Part shown: positions 24,344 through 32,236 of the stretch, piece by piece
How the letters are laid out: each line of letters starts with the position of its first letter
Numbering within the stretch: position 1 is the stretch's first letter
Origin: NAK19 sp034434515
Lineage (GTDB): Bacteria > Chloroflexota > Anaerolineae > Anaerolineales > UBA4823
Length of the DNA: 51,908 bases
Direction: 5' to 3'
Assembly: GCA_034434515.1 (NCBI GenBank)
Contig: DAOTZA010000133.1
Coordinates: 1 to 51,908 of the forward strand
Program-made: the position numbers and the translations under genes
The notes under the pieces: model-generated
What the model saw: only the letters and a program-made list of their open reading frames with translations
Told to the model about the DNA's origin: nothing
Database searches by the model: none

Positions 24344-24633
24344 GATTTCGAGAAGCGAGCGACGACTTTACCGAGAACCTCCCATGCCCGAACCACTCCG
24401 AATGTGCGACTATCGATGCTATCTGGATGATTCCCACGTACCCAAAAAACGCGCCCTTGCTCATCAACATGTTCAACTTGTTTGATTAAAACCCCATAGG
24501 GCGCTTTGCGAAAGACGATCAGCTCCCCTGCTTGAATAGAAAAGAAGATGGGGAGTTTCAATGCCAGGACAAAATCCCCATCTTCAATTTGCGGAGTGAG
24601 ACTTTGACCGCGGACGCGCAGCAAGCGAATCAT
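24340..24633 (-). CDS. sodX: Nickel-type superoxide dismutase maturation protease (S26 family)
   Basis: A 97-residue soluble peptidase of the signal-peptidase (S26) clan. The nucleophile motif is RGQSLTP (Ser11), the probable general base is Lys51 in VLIKQVEHV, and the third family box is GNHPDSIDSRTFG. It has no membrane anchor, unlike a general signal peptidase. SodX proteins remove the N-terminal leader of SodN so that the nickel hook can form. Here the gene overlaps the sodN stop by four bases (ATGA) and should be translationally coupled to it. Confidence 0.93.
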   Translation of the reverse strand: MIRLLRVRGQSLTPQIEDGDFVLALKLPIFFSIQAGELIVFRKAPYGVLIKQVEHVDEQGRVFWVRGNHPDSIDSRTFGVVRAWEVLGKVVARFSKS

Positions 24634-25133
24634 TCCAAGACCGGATAGACCAGTTCCAGGCTAGGGGCATAGGGAGCTTTGGCGCGCTTTGTCGCAATGC
24701 CTTTTGTCTCCCAGAAGATTTGGGCAAACTCGTTGATTGCCTCGACAAACTGTTCCGCAATTTGCCGATCGGTTGTCTGGCGCACTTTTGATCCAAGCCC
24801 CATGATTTTATGCACCACCTCATGCAGGTTCGGATACTTTTCGAGGTGCTGAGGCTTGATGTAATCTCCCCAAATGATGCGGATCTCCTGTTTGGCCTTT
24901 TCGGCATGTTCTTCTTTGATGGCAATATAGCGCGACATGCTGTTATGGTAGTCCAATTTCGAGACAGCCTCGCGCCCTTCCAGGTCTTTCATCAGGTCAA
25001 TTATGCGCACAACCGTCAGGGCAGCTATCTGAGCGGTGATTGGATCATAAATCCCACACGGGATGTCACAATGGGCTTTGGCTCTGCGCAAGGGCAACCG
25101 CCGATCAATCCAATCGAAAATCTGATAAATCAT
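24630..25133 (-). CDS. sodN: Nickel superoxide dismutase precursor
   Basis: A 167-residue precursor of Ni-SOD. The nickel hook HCDIPCGIYDP begins at His21, directly after a 20-residue basic leader ending ..RAKA; in known Ni-SODs the leader is removed so that His1, Cys2 and Cys6 of the mature protein bind nickel. The mature chain of 147 residues would form the usual four-helix bundle. A GGAGGT ribosome-binding site precedes ATG 25133. It heads an overlapping three-gene operon (sodN, sodX, EamA transporter) and is divergent from the Fe/Mn enzyme gene. Confidence 0.96.
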   Translation of the reverse strand: MIYQIFDWIDRRLPLRRAKAHCDIPCGIYDPITAQIAALTVVRIIDLMKDLEGREAVSKLDYHNSMSRYIAIKEEHAEKAKQEIRIIWGDYIKPQHLEKYPNLHEVVHKIMGLGSKVRQTTDRQIAEQFVEAINEFAQIFWETKGIATKRAKAPYAPSLELVYPVLE

Positions 25134-25250
25134 GTGGACCTCCTTTCTTCCTTCCCGATCAACATTGAGTTTACACTCTTCAGCATCATACTGACAGGGG
25201 GAAAAATGTCAAGATGTTTAATCGTTAACACTTTTCATACCAAAATTGTC

Positions 25251-25278
25251 TTGCATCATGGATATTTTATAGTATAAT
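25251..25278 (+). promoter_or_regulatory. Candidate sigma-70 promoter of sodA
   Basis: TTGCAT (25251-25256), 16 bases, then TATAAT (25273-25278). The region 25200-25290 is strikingly AT-rich and also lies upstream of the divergent sodN. Confidence 0.65.
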
Positions 25279-25350
25279 TATCTTAATAATCCGATTAATA
25301 ATCACCCGTTTTGGGTGGGAAAAAATAACTGAGAGGAAAGGAAAAGACTT

Positions 25351-25968
25351 ATGGCAAACCAGTTCGTTCTCCCCGATTTAGGTTACGCTTTCAGCGCTCT
25401 TGAACCCGTTATCGATGCTCGCACGATGGAAATCCATCACGACAAGCATCACGGCGCTTATGTGACCAACCTAAACAAAGCTCTCGAAAGCGCCCCGGAA
25501 TTCTTTGAAAAGCCCATTGAAGAGATTCTCCGTAACATCCAGAGTGTACCGGAGAACATTCGCACGGCCGTGCGCAATCACGGTGGAGGACATGCCAATC
25601 ACACCTTATTCTGGAAGGTCATCGCTCCTGGGGGAGCAAAATCGCCTTCTGGCGCTTTAGCCACAGAAATTGACAGCGCATTCGGTTCTTTTGATGCCTT
25701 TGTGGAAAAGTTCAGCTCGGTTTCAGTGGCTCATTTTGGTTCCGGCTGGGGCTGGCTGGTGCTTGACGGGGAAGGCAAATTGCAGGTCTATTCGCTTCCT
25801 AATCAAGATAGTCCATATATGCAAGGGCATGTACCCATCCTGGGGTTAGATGTCTGGGAACACGCTTACTACTTGAATTACCAGAATCGCCGTCCCGATT
25901 ATGTCAAAGCCTTCTGGCAAATTGTCAACTGGACACAAGTCGAAGAAAACTTCCGCAACGCGAAATGA
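25351..25968 (+). CDS. sodA: Superoxide dismutase, Fe/Mn family
   Basis: A 205-residue Fe/Mn-SOD with the usual N-terminal helical hairpin and C-terminal alpha/beta domain. Metal ligands are recognisable: a His in MEIHHDKHH (about 29), the His in NHTLFW (about 83), and the Asp and His in LDVWEHAYY (about 166-170). The active-site GGGHANH and FGSGWGWLV segments are present. The metal, Fe or Mn, cannot be assigned with confidence by eye. A GAGAGGAAAGG region precedes the ATG. It is divergently transcribed from the nickel enzyme operon and has its own terminator. Confidence 0.97.
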   Translation: MANQFVLPDLGYAFSALEPVIDARTMEIHHDKHHGAYVTNLNKALESAPEFFEKPIEEILRNIQSVPENIRTAVRNHGGGHANHTLFWKVIAPGGAKSPSGALATEIDSAFGSFDAFVEKFSSVSVAHFGSGWGWLVLDGEGKLQVYSLPNQDSPYMQGHVPILGLDVWEHAYYLNYQNRRPDYVKAFWQIVNWTQVEENFRNAK

Positions 25969-26021
25969 TCAACCATTAATCGCTAGCGTCCCTTTCAAGT
26001 GGGTTCTGTCCTCCCTCCCTT

Positions 26022-26056
26022 GAAGTCCCTCTTTTTCCTGAAAGAAGAGGGACTTC
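26022..26056 (+). terminator. Terminator after sodA
   Basis: GAAGTCCCTCTT and AAGAGGGACTTC pair perfectly over 12 bases with an 11-base loop, followed by TATTATTCTT. Confidence 0.82.
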
Positions 26057-26229
26057 TATTATTCTTAATTCCATGAATTTTATCTAAACAATCATTATGA
26101 TATTTGTCTTAATAGAATGTGATTGAATCTATACTTAAAAGGTCACCATATGAGGTAAATTGGAGTAAAATATGGATAACCTCAACAATCCTATTCGGTT
26201 TGATTCCCAATTTACAGGAGGAAAATCCC

Positions 26230-26631
26230 ATGACCCACATTATCACCAGTTTATGTCTGCGGGATGCCGGCTGCGTAGAAGTCTGTCCGGTGGAATGTAT
26301 TGTGCCAGGGAAGCCCATTGAAGAGTGGCCGTGGTACTATATTGACCCCGACACCTGTATTGATTGCGGCGCGTGTGTCCCTGAGTGCCCTTATGAGGCG
26401 ATTTTCCCTGAAGATGAAGTTCCTTCCGCGTATGTCGCCAAAGGTGGAGAATATCAGAACAAGGTCGGCTTTACCGGCCATTATGAAGGCACCAATCATC
26501 ACGGTGAGAAAGTCGTTCTCGACACCGTCCGGCAACTCGAAAAAGGCGAGACGGTTGATCTAACCCCAGATATTAAAGAAAACTATCGCTATTTCCAAGA
26601 GGGCCCAGGCTACAAAGCCCTTGAGATGTAA
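26230..26631 (+). CDS. Ferredoxin with two [4Fe-4S]-type cysteine sets
   Basis: A 133-residue ferredoxin-like electron carrier. One cluster region is near the start (C9, C15, C19 in LCLRDAGCVEVCPVEC, with C23) and a second is in DTCIDCGACVPECPYEAIFPED. The first lacks the strict CxxCxxC spacing, as seen in seven-iron or bacterial long-chain ferredoxins, where one site may bind a [3Fe-4S] cluster. The remaining 65 residues form a C-terminal extension without cysteines. ATG 26230 is preceded by ACAGGAGGA at a good distance. It appears monocistronic and has a hairpin after its stop. The redox partner is unknown. Confidence 0.9.
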   Translation: MTHIITSLCLRDAGCVEVCPVECIVPGKPIEEWPWYYIDPDTCIDCGACVPECPYEAIFPEDEVPSAYVAKGGEYQNKVGFTGHYEGTNHHGEKVVLDTVRQLEKGETVDLTPDIKENYRYFQEGPGYKALEM

Positions 26632-26639
26632 TCCAAGCC

Positions 26640-26676
26640 GAGAGAGCCAGACGCAGGTTGATTGTCTGGCTCTCTC
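26640..26676 (+). terminator. Hairpin after the ferredoxin gene
   Basis: Two perfect 13-base arms (26640-26652, 26664-26676) enclose an 11-base loop, 8 bases after the stop codon. No T-run follows, so it may act as an RNA 3'-end stabiliser rather than a strong terminator. Confidence 0.6.
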
Positions 26677-26754
26677 CCAACTACTTTATGACTTTGAACA
26701 CCCGATAATTCTAGCGATTCTTGCAGCCAATTTCTTCAGCCAGGGGAGGTGGTG

Positions 26755-27816
26755 ATGCAGATCACACATGCTGAAGTTGTGCCGGTTGAATTATCTTTAC
26801 GGCAGGCTGTTCAAATAGCCCATTTAGCCCCGATTCAGGCGGTCACAGCCATTTTCGTCCTCCTGGAGACGCGCCAGGGGCAGAATGCCTGGGGATGTAC
26901 CATTGCCCACCCGCAACTCAACGGTTATCAACCGAACAAGGTTCAAAAGGTATGCCAGGATTGTGCTGTCAAAGCAGTCGATCTTCACCCTCTCAACCTT
27001 GAAAATGCCCTTGCCGAACTTTCCCCGTTATGCGTGGACTGTCCCCCAGCATTATGCGCCTTCGATCTCGCTTTCCATGACTTGCTAGGCCTGGCTGCCG
27101 ATTTACCTCTCTATCGCTTATTGGGAGGATATCGCAACCGCATTCAAACCTCCATCACCATTCCAATTGCGTCCATCGATGAAAGCGTCGAACTCGCCCG
27201 CCAGTACGCTGCGCAAGGATTTCGGATTTTCAAAGTTAAGGGCGGTGTCGATGCGGCCGCCGATGTTCAACGCATCCAAGCCATTCATCGCGCCTGCCCG
27301 GAATTTACCCTTCGTCTGGATGCCGATGGCGGGTACACTGCCAGCGAGGCGATCGAGGTTGCCCGCGCCCTGGAGGGGTTGGTCGAATTTTTAGAACAGC
27401 CCACCCCCGCAGACGATTTGAAAACTTTACGCGAGATCACCCAATTGAGCCCGGTCCCCATTCTCGCCGACCAGAGCGCCTGTGGGGCTGAGTCGGCCTT
27501 GCAAATCGCTGCCCAACGGGCAGCTCATGGCATATCGGTAAAACTGGCGGCCTGCGGTGGCATACGCGCCGCCTGTCAAGTCGATGCCATAGCCCGCGCT
27601 GGGCGTCTAGCTACCATGGTGAGCTGTCTGATCGAACCAGCCCTCCTGATTGCTGCCGGTCTCAGCCTTGCCCTTGCCAGCCCCAACGTCCAATACGGGG
27701 ATTTGGACGGGCATCTGGTGCTTATCAACGATCCCACCCAGGCAGGTTTTATCCTCAAAGATGGTTGGCTGATTGCTTCTGAAGTGCCGGGTCTGGGTTA
27801 TTCAGTGAATTTATAA
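26755..27816 (+). CDS. Enolase-superfamily enzyme, dipeptide epimerase/muconate cycloisomerase-like
   Basis: A 353-residue protein with an enolase N-terminal capping domain (about 1-115) and a C-terminal TIM barrel. Catalytic features are visible: KxK-type base FKVKGG (about 160-165), the metal-ligand acids in LDADGG, EQPT and ADQS, and the opposite-face lysine in SVKLAACGG. This set is typical of the muconate-lactonising subgroup, which includes L-Ala-D/L-Glu and other dipeptide epimerases. ATG 26755 has GGGGAGG five bases upstream, so the two GTGs just before it are not needed. It precedes the Se/Mo-hydroxylase maturation genes; the substrate is open. Confidence 0.85.
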   Translation: MQITHAEVVPVELSLRQAVQIAHLAPIQAVTAIFVLLETRQGQNAWGCTIAHPQLNGYQPNKVQKVCQDCAVKAVDLHPLNLENALAELSPLCVDCPPALCAFDLAFHDLLGLAADLPLYRLLGGYRNRIQTSITIPIASIDESVELARQYAAQGFRIFKVKGGVDAAADVQRIQAIHRACPEFTLRLDADGGYTASEAIEVARALEGLVEFLEQPTPADDLKTLREITQLSPVPILADQSACGAESALQIAAQRAAHGISVKLAACGGIRAACQVDAIARAGRLATMVSCLIEPALLIAAGLSLALASPNVQYGDLDGHLVLINDPTQAGFILKDGWLIASEVPGLGYSVNL

Positions 27817-27856
27817 TCCAATCCCTTCCCACGCATTTTTCAAGTACAATTGGCTT

Positions 27857-28675
27857 ATGGCAATGCTGATTCTCATTCGCGGCGCTGGCGAGATGGCAAG
27901 CGGAATCGCCTACCGCTTGCAGCGCGCTGGCTTAAAAGTTGTCATGACCGAGCTACCTCAACCGCTGGCGGTAAGACGTTGGGTTTGCTTCTCAGAAGCC
28001 ATTTACGACGGGCAATGCTCGGTCGAAGGGATTGAGGCGCGGCGGATTAAAGATCCTACCGACACGCTGAAAATCCTGCAGGTCATGGCAAAAGGGATCA
28101 TCCCGGTCCTGATCGATCCTGAAGGAGAATCGATCTCCGCCTTACACCCGACCGTGGTCATTGATGCACGGATGTTAAAAAAGCCCGTGGAATTAATCCC
28201 TCAGCGGGTGAATTTGATCATCGGGTTAGGGCCGGGCTTTACAGCCGGAAAAAACTGTCATGCAGCCATTGAAACCAACCGCGGTCACACCCTCGGTCGG
28301 GTTTATTGGGAAGGCTCTCCTCAAGCGGATACTGGCATCCCCGATGCAGTAGGGTCGGTGCGGGAGAAGCGTGTTCTTCGAGCGCCAGCGAACGGTGTCT
28401 TTCAGCCCAAAGCCTCCATTGGCGACCACATCGAAGAAGGGCAAGTGATTGCGGAAGTGAACGGCCACCCCATCCTTGCCCCCTTTAAAGGGGTGTTGCG
28501 CGGCTTGTTGCGCGAGGGATTGGAAGTGAACCAAAACCTAAAAGTCGGTGATTTAGATCCGCGCGACGATGCCACTTACTGTAAGCTGATCTCGGATAAA
28601 GCCCTTGCAATCGGCGGCGCAGCTTTGGAAGCCATCCTCTCCAAACCCAACCTGCGCCCTCATTTGTGGGCTTGA
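27857..28675 (+). CDS. yqeB: Selenium-dependent molybdenum hydroxylase system protein YqeB (EF2563 family)
   Basis: A 272-residue protein of the EF2563/YqeB family. An N-terminal Rossmann-like nucleotide-binding segment (ILIRGAGEMASGIAYRL) is followed by a central region with LIIGLGPGFTAGKNCHAAIETNRGH and a C-terminal biotinyl/lipoyl-like beta fold (about 190-245). In comparative genomics this gene marks organisms that use a labile selenium cofactor in molybdenum hydroxylases, together with selD. Its exact reaction is not known to me. Here it is followed by yqeC-mocA and mocA, as expected, but no hydroxylase subunits are in the window. Confidence 0.9.
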   Translation: MAMLILIRGAGEMASGIAYRLQRAGLKVVMTELPQPLAVRRWVCFSEAIYDGQCSVEGIEARRIKDPTDTLKILQVMAKGIIPVLIDPEGESISALHPTVVIDARMLKKPVELIPQRVNLIIGLGPGFTAGKNCHAAIETNRGHTLGRVYWEGSPQADTGIPDAVGSVREKRVLRAPANGVFQPKASIGDHIEEGQVIAEVNGHPILAPFKGVLRGLLREGLEVNQNLKVGDLDPRDDATYCKLISDKALAIGGAALEAILSKPNLRPHLWA

Positions 28676-28724
28676 GCGATACCGTTGCAATGTCATTCAC
28701 GCCATTGAACTCAATCAGGCTGCC

Positions 28725-30161
28725 ATGAACCTCACCCTTCGGCGCGCCTTCCGCTTATCATTCCCGGCCACAATCGCCATTGTCGGGGCAGGGGGGAAAA
28801 CCACCACCCTTTACCAGCTCGCTAGAGAATACCAAACGGAACATCCGCTCGTTATCCTGACCACCAGCACCCACCTGGGCAAGGAACAGGTTCGCGCAGC
28901 CAACTTTCACCTGATCCACCACGGAGAATTTGAGCAGACATGGGAGAAAATTCGCAATCGTCAAGGTCTGCTGTGCTTGACCGGAACGTGGGATAGCCAG
29001 ACCCAACGCTGGCAGGGCTTGGAGGCAAGCGCTCTGCATTCCCTTGCCCGCGTTGCCCAAGAGAACAATCTTCCCCTCTTAATTGAAGCCGATGGGGCGC
29101 GCCGCCGGCCACTCAAAGCCCCAGCAGACCATGAACCGGCAATTCCTCCTTTCTGTAACACGGTAATCCTCGTTGCTGGCTTGGCTGCCCTTGGCAAACC
29201 GCTGACCGAGGCATGGGTACACCGACCGCAACGGTTTGCCGAGCTGAGCGGATGCCCTCTGGCTGAAACTATCACCAGCGAGGCAATTCTGCGCCTTCTA
29301 AGCCATCCCCTGGGAGGTCGAAAGGGCATCCCTGCCACTGCCAGGAGCTTTGTGTTCCTCACGCAAGCCGAAACCCCCGAAGCCCAGGCCGCCGCAAAGC
29401 GCCTGAGCCTTTCCCTCTTGAGAACTTTCAGCGCCGTTGTGGTGGCCGCCAAAGGACAAGCTCTGCCCTGCGCTGCTGAGCCTGACGAAATTCCGTGTGT
29501 AACTGACGATTTCCTGATGCCCTATCGCCTGCTCGCTGTCCACGAAAATATTGCCGCGGTAATCCTGGCTGCTGGCGCTTCGTCGCGCTTTGGTAAACCC
29601 AAACCGTTACTGATCTGGCGAGGAGAGACCCTGGTGCATCGCGCAGCTCGTCTGGCTCTGGAGGCTGGCTTGAATCCTGTTATCGTCGTGTGTGGTGCTG
29701 CGGGTAGTTCGGTCGCCAAAGCTGTTGAAGATCTACCCGTGCGGGTGGTTGAAAACCGGCATTGGTCTGACGGACAAAGCACTTCGATCAAGGCTGCCCT
29801 TCACGCCCTCGGAGAAGAAAGCGGCGGAGCGATTTTCCTGCTAGTCGATCAGCCTTTCGTCTCATTGCCCTTGTTACAGGCTTTGGTCGAAAGTCATGCC
29901 CAAAGCCTTGCCCCCGTCATTGCCCCCCTGGTCGGTGAGCGGCGCACAAATCCGGTTCTTTTCGACCGGCAAACCTTTCCTGACTTGCTGCGCTTGGAGG
30001 GAGACGTGGGAGGACGAGCGATCTTCGGACGCTATCCGCCGCAATGGCTAATCTGGCAGGATAATCGACTTCCTTTTGACCTGGATACCCCCGACGACTA
30101 CCGCAAACTATTGGAGATGGATGAACCTTCCAATCAGCTCGACCCCACTGAAACCTGTTGA
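28725..30161 (+). CDS. Fusion of YqeC (Se-dependent hydroxylase accessory) and MocA-like nucleotidyltransferase
   Basis: A 478-residue two-domain protein. Residues about 1-250 match YqeC, with a P-loop-like VGAGGKTTTLYQL (19-31) and EADGARRRPLKAP (about 121-133). Residues about 276-475 match the MobA/MocA NTP-transferase family, with the nucleotide loop LAAGASSRFGKPK (281-293), WSDGQSTS and VDQPF. MocA adds CMP to molybdopterin to form MCD, the cofactor form used by xanthine-dehydrogenase-like enzymes. YqeC and MocA (YgfJ) are separate genes in E. coli. ATG 28725 is chosen because the upstream 40 residues of the open frame overlap yqeB and resemble nothing. Confidence 0.88.
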   Translation: MNLTLRRAFRLSFPATIAIVGAGGKTTTLYQLAREYQTEHPLVILTTSTHLGKEQVRAANFHLIHHGEFEQTWEKIRNRQGLLCLTGTWDSQTQRWQGLEASALHSLARVAQENNLPLLIEADGARRRPLKAPADHEPAIPPFCNTVILVAGLAALGKPLTEAWVHRPQRFAELSGCPLAETITSEAILRLLSHPLGGRKGIPATARSFVFLTQAETPEAQAAAKRLSLSLLRTFSAVVVAAKGQALPCAAEPDEIPCVTDDFLMPYRLLAVHENIAAVILAAGASSRFGKPKPLLIWRGETLVHRAARLALEAGLNPVIVVCGAAGSSVAKAVEDLPVRVVENRHWSDGQSTSIKAALHALGEESGGAIFLLVDQPFVSLPLLQALVESHAQSLAPVIAPLVGERRTNPVLFDRQTFPDLLRLEGDVGGRAIFGRYPPQWLIWQDNRLPFDLDTPDDYRKLLEMDEPSNQLDPTETC

Positions 30162-30762
30162 AGCCATCCTGTTAGCTGCTGGACGATCGCAACGCATGGG
30201 AGTACCCAAACTGGCTCTGCCTTGGGGCAAAACGACCGTGATCGGAGCGGTCATTCAAGCTCTGGTGCAGGGTGGAGCAGAGGTTGGTTTGCAAGGCATT
30301 CTGGTTGTCACCGGCGGTCACCAGCCTTTAATCGAAGACCTTCTGCGCCAGGTTCCCTCCCCCATTCCGCTCCGTTGGACATTCAACCCTCAATATAGCG
30401 GCGAAATGTTTCTCTCCCTGCAAGAGGGTTTAAAACACACCCTACCCACCACGCAAGCCGCGCTGGTTGTCCTCGGAGACCAACCACAAATCTTAGCCAC
30501 CACGGTGCGGCTGATTCTGGAATGTTATCAGGTAGAACATCAGCCTTTGATTGCGCCAAGCTACCAAATGCGCCGCGGTCACCCCTGGTTGGTTGACCGT
30601 TCCTTATGGAACGACTTGCTTGCCCTATCTGCGCCACAAACGCTGCGCGATTTCTTCCGCAAACATTCCGAAAAGGTACATTACCTGATTGTCGATACGC
30701 CAAGCGTGCTGAAAGACATCGATACCCCCAACGACTATGAGCGCGAGAAACCGCCGCAATAA
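30121..30762 (+). CDS. Second MocA/MobA-like nucleotidyltransferase
   Basis: A 213-residue stand-alone NTP-transferase. The nucleotide-binding loop is ILLAAGRSQRMGVPKLALPWG (about 14-34), the metal site VLGDQPQI, and the mid-domain TFNPQYSGEMFLSLQEG fits the MocA family. It begins inside the end of the fused gene (ATG 30121, 41 bases of overlap in another frame), so the two are co-translated. Having two such domains side by side may mean that CMP and GMP transfer, or different cofactors, are separated. This is inference. Confidence 0.85.
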   Translation: MNLPISSTPLKPVEAILLAAGRSQRMGVPKLALPWGKTTVIGAVIQALVQGGAEVGLQGILVVTGGHQPLIEDLLRQVPSPIPLRWTFNPQYSGEMFLSLQEGLKHTLPTTQAALVVLGDQPQILATTVRLILECYQVEHQPLIAPSYQMRRGHPWLVDRSLWNDLLALSAPQTLRDFFRKHSEKVHYLIVDTPSVLKDIDTPNDYEREKPPQ

Positions 30763-30837
30763 AAAGATTTGCGAAAAGCTTTCAGGAAAAGTATGGAAAG
30801 CGTTTATAATTAAATCAAAGATCGTTCGCAACCCTGT

Positions 30838-31245
30838 ATGGTGATGCCGACAAAAATAACTTCTGAAAAAATCGCTCTGATTGTCGAAGACGAGACCGAT
30901 ACGGCTGAAATGCTGGCAGAGATGATCCGCCTGTGCGGGTATCAAGCTAAGCATGCCTATTCCGCTCAACCGGTTTTTGATCTGTTGGTTCAACAAAGAC
31001 CACAATTACTGCTATTGGATATCATCCTTCCAGACACCAACGGGATCGAGTTGCTGGGTGCCATCCGCGCCGAAAGGCAGTTTGACGACTTAGCGGTGAT
31101 CATGATCTCCGGCAACTGCCAGCCTAGCGACATTGAGAAAGGACTGTTGTCAGGGGCTTCCGCCTATCTGACCAAGCCGGTCGCTTTTTGGGAGTTAAGA
31201 GAAACCATCGAAAAATTGCTCCAGCATCAAGCCACCTCTCTATGA
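30838..31245 (+). CDS. Single-domain response regulator (CheY-like)
   Basis: A 135-residue stand-alone receiver domain with acidic residues at Glu17-Asp18, phospho-acceptor Asp61 in LLLLDIILPD, a switch Ser in VIMISGN and Lys in YLTKPV. There is no output domain. It follows the mocA gene by 75 bases, with a TATAAT near 30804 that could start a new transcript. Its stop overlaps the thpR start (ATGA). No partner kinase is adjacent. Confidence 0.92.
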   Translation: MVMPTKITSEKIALIVEDETDTAEMLAEMIRLCGYQAKHAYSAQPVFDLLVQQRPQLLLLDIILPDTNGIELLGAIRAERQFDDLAVIMISGNCQPSDIEKGLLSGASAYLTKPVAFWELRETIEKLLQHQATSL

Positions 31246-31844
31246 ACCAAGTCCTGCGCGCTTTTATCGCCATCGAACTTCCCTCCGAAGTGCAGAAGAA
31301 ACTCAGTCAGGTCATCCAGCGCCTCCAAGAACCGCTCCGCGATGTTTCGATTCGCTGGGTAAAGCCTCACAACATCCACCTGACTCTGAAATTTCTGGGT
31401 GAGGTTTCGCTCAATAATCTCGAAACCATTAAGCAAATTCTGGTCAAAGAAGCCGCCGAGGTTTCACCCTTTGAGTTTAGTATTGGGGAGCTTGGCGCAT
31501 TTCCCAACGTAAAGCGCCCGCGAGTGCTCTGGTTACATGTTGCTGCCCCGCCGGAACTCCTGGCGCTGCAACGCTCTATTGATATCCAAACCGAAAGGCT
31601 GGGCTATGTCTCCGAAGAGCGCACCTATTCTCCCCATATCACGGTTGGGAGAGTAAACCGCCAGGTCGATCCGGGAGATATCCATCGCATCTCAACGCTC
31701 CTCCAGAAAATGCACATCGGTCTAGTCGAGGTTGTGCGGGTATCAACCGTTACCCTGTTTCGCAGCGATCTCCACCCCGATGGTTCTGTTTATACCCCCC
31801 TTGCTGTTGCTAGGTTAAAAAATTCAAACCCTGATAAGAGGTGA
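31242..31844 (+). CDS. thpR: RNA 2',3'-cyclic phosphodiesterase (LigT/ThpR)
   Basis: A 200-residue 2H-phosphoesterase that opens 2',3'-cyclic phosphates and can ligate tRNA halves in vitro. Both HxTx catalytic motifs are visible: HLTL (about residues 46-49) and HITV (about 130-133), with the typical N-terminal RAFIAIELP. ATG 31242 overlaps the receiver gene stop by four bases; the longer open frame upstream is an artefact. The rsfS coding region begins three bases after its stop. Confidence 0.94.
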   Translation: MNQVLRAFIAIELPSEVQKKLSQVIQRLQEPLRDVSIRWVKPHNIHLTLKFLGEVSLNNLETIKQILVKEAAEVSPFEFSIGELGAFPNVKRPRVLWLHVAAPPELLALQRSIDIQTERLGYVSEERTYSPHITVGRVNRQVDPGDIHRISTLLQKMHIGLVEVVRVSTVTLFRSDLHPDGSVYTPLAVARLKNSNPDKR

Positions 31845-31847
31845 ACT

Positions 31848-32192
31848 CTGGACGCCTTACAAATCGCCCGTGAACTGGTTAATGTGCTGGAAAACAAAAA
31901 AGGGGAAGATATTCTGCTGTTGGATTTGCGGGAGATTGCCCCCTTTACCGATTTCTTTATCTTATGTAGCGGCACCAGCGACCGCATGCTCCAAGCCCTG
32001 GCAGACGCTGCAGTGGAGTGGATTCGGGAACATTATCACTTCAAGGGTCGCCTGGAAGGCGAAGGCATGGATGGCTGGATTCTGGTGGACTTTGGGGATG
32101 TTATCTTACACATCTTTGCTCCCGAAAAGCGGTCATACTATAACCTCGAGGAGTTGTGGAGCGCCGGCAAGGTGCTTTTGCGCCTGCAGTAG
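31848..32192 (+). CDS. rsfS: Ribosomal silencing factor RsfS, apparent CTG start
   Basis: RsfS binds ribosomal protein L14 and blocks subunit joining. The 114-residue reading matches the family: DALQIARELVNVLENKKGED at the start, then DLREIAPFTDFFILCSGTS, GWILVDFGDVILHIF and YYNLEELW. The N-terminal family residues (ALQIARELVNVLE) lie upstream of the first ATG or GTG in frame (GTG 31884), and an in-frame stop at 31842-31844 bounds the frame. The only start-like codon between is CTG 31848, with AAGAGGTG about seven bases upstream. A CTG start is therefore likely; a GTG start at 31884 would remove 12 conserved residues. Confidence 0.85.
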   Translation: MDALQIARELVNVLENKKGEDILLLDLREIAPFTDFFILCSGTSDRMLQALADAAVEWIREHYHFKGRLEGEGMDGWILVDFGDVILHIFAPEKRSYYNLEELWSAGKVLLRLQ

Positions 32193-32236
32193 AAATGTGA
32201 CCTTCGTTACCGCCTCGGGCGCGATTTTTGAATTCA

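Noticed and set aside
28961..29452. 163-residue antisense frame opposite the yqeC-mocA fusion
   Set aside because: It is low-complexity Arg/Ala-rich and lies wholly within a well-supported gene.
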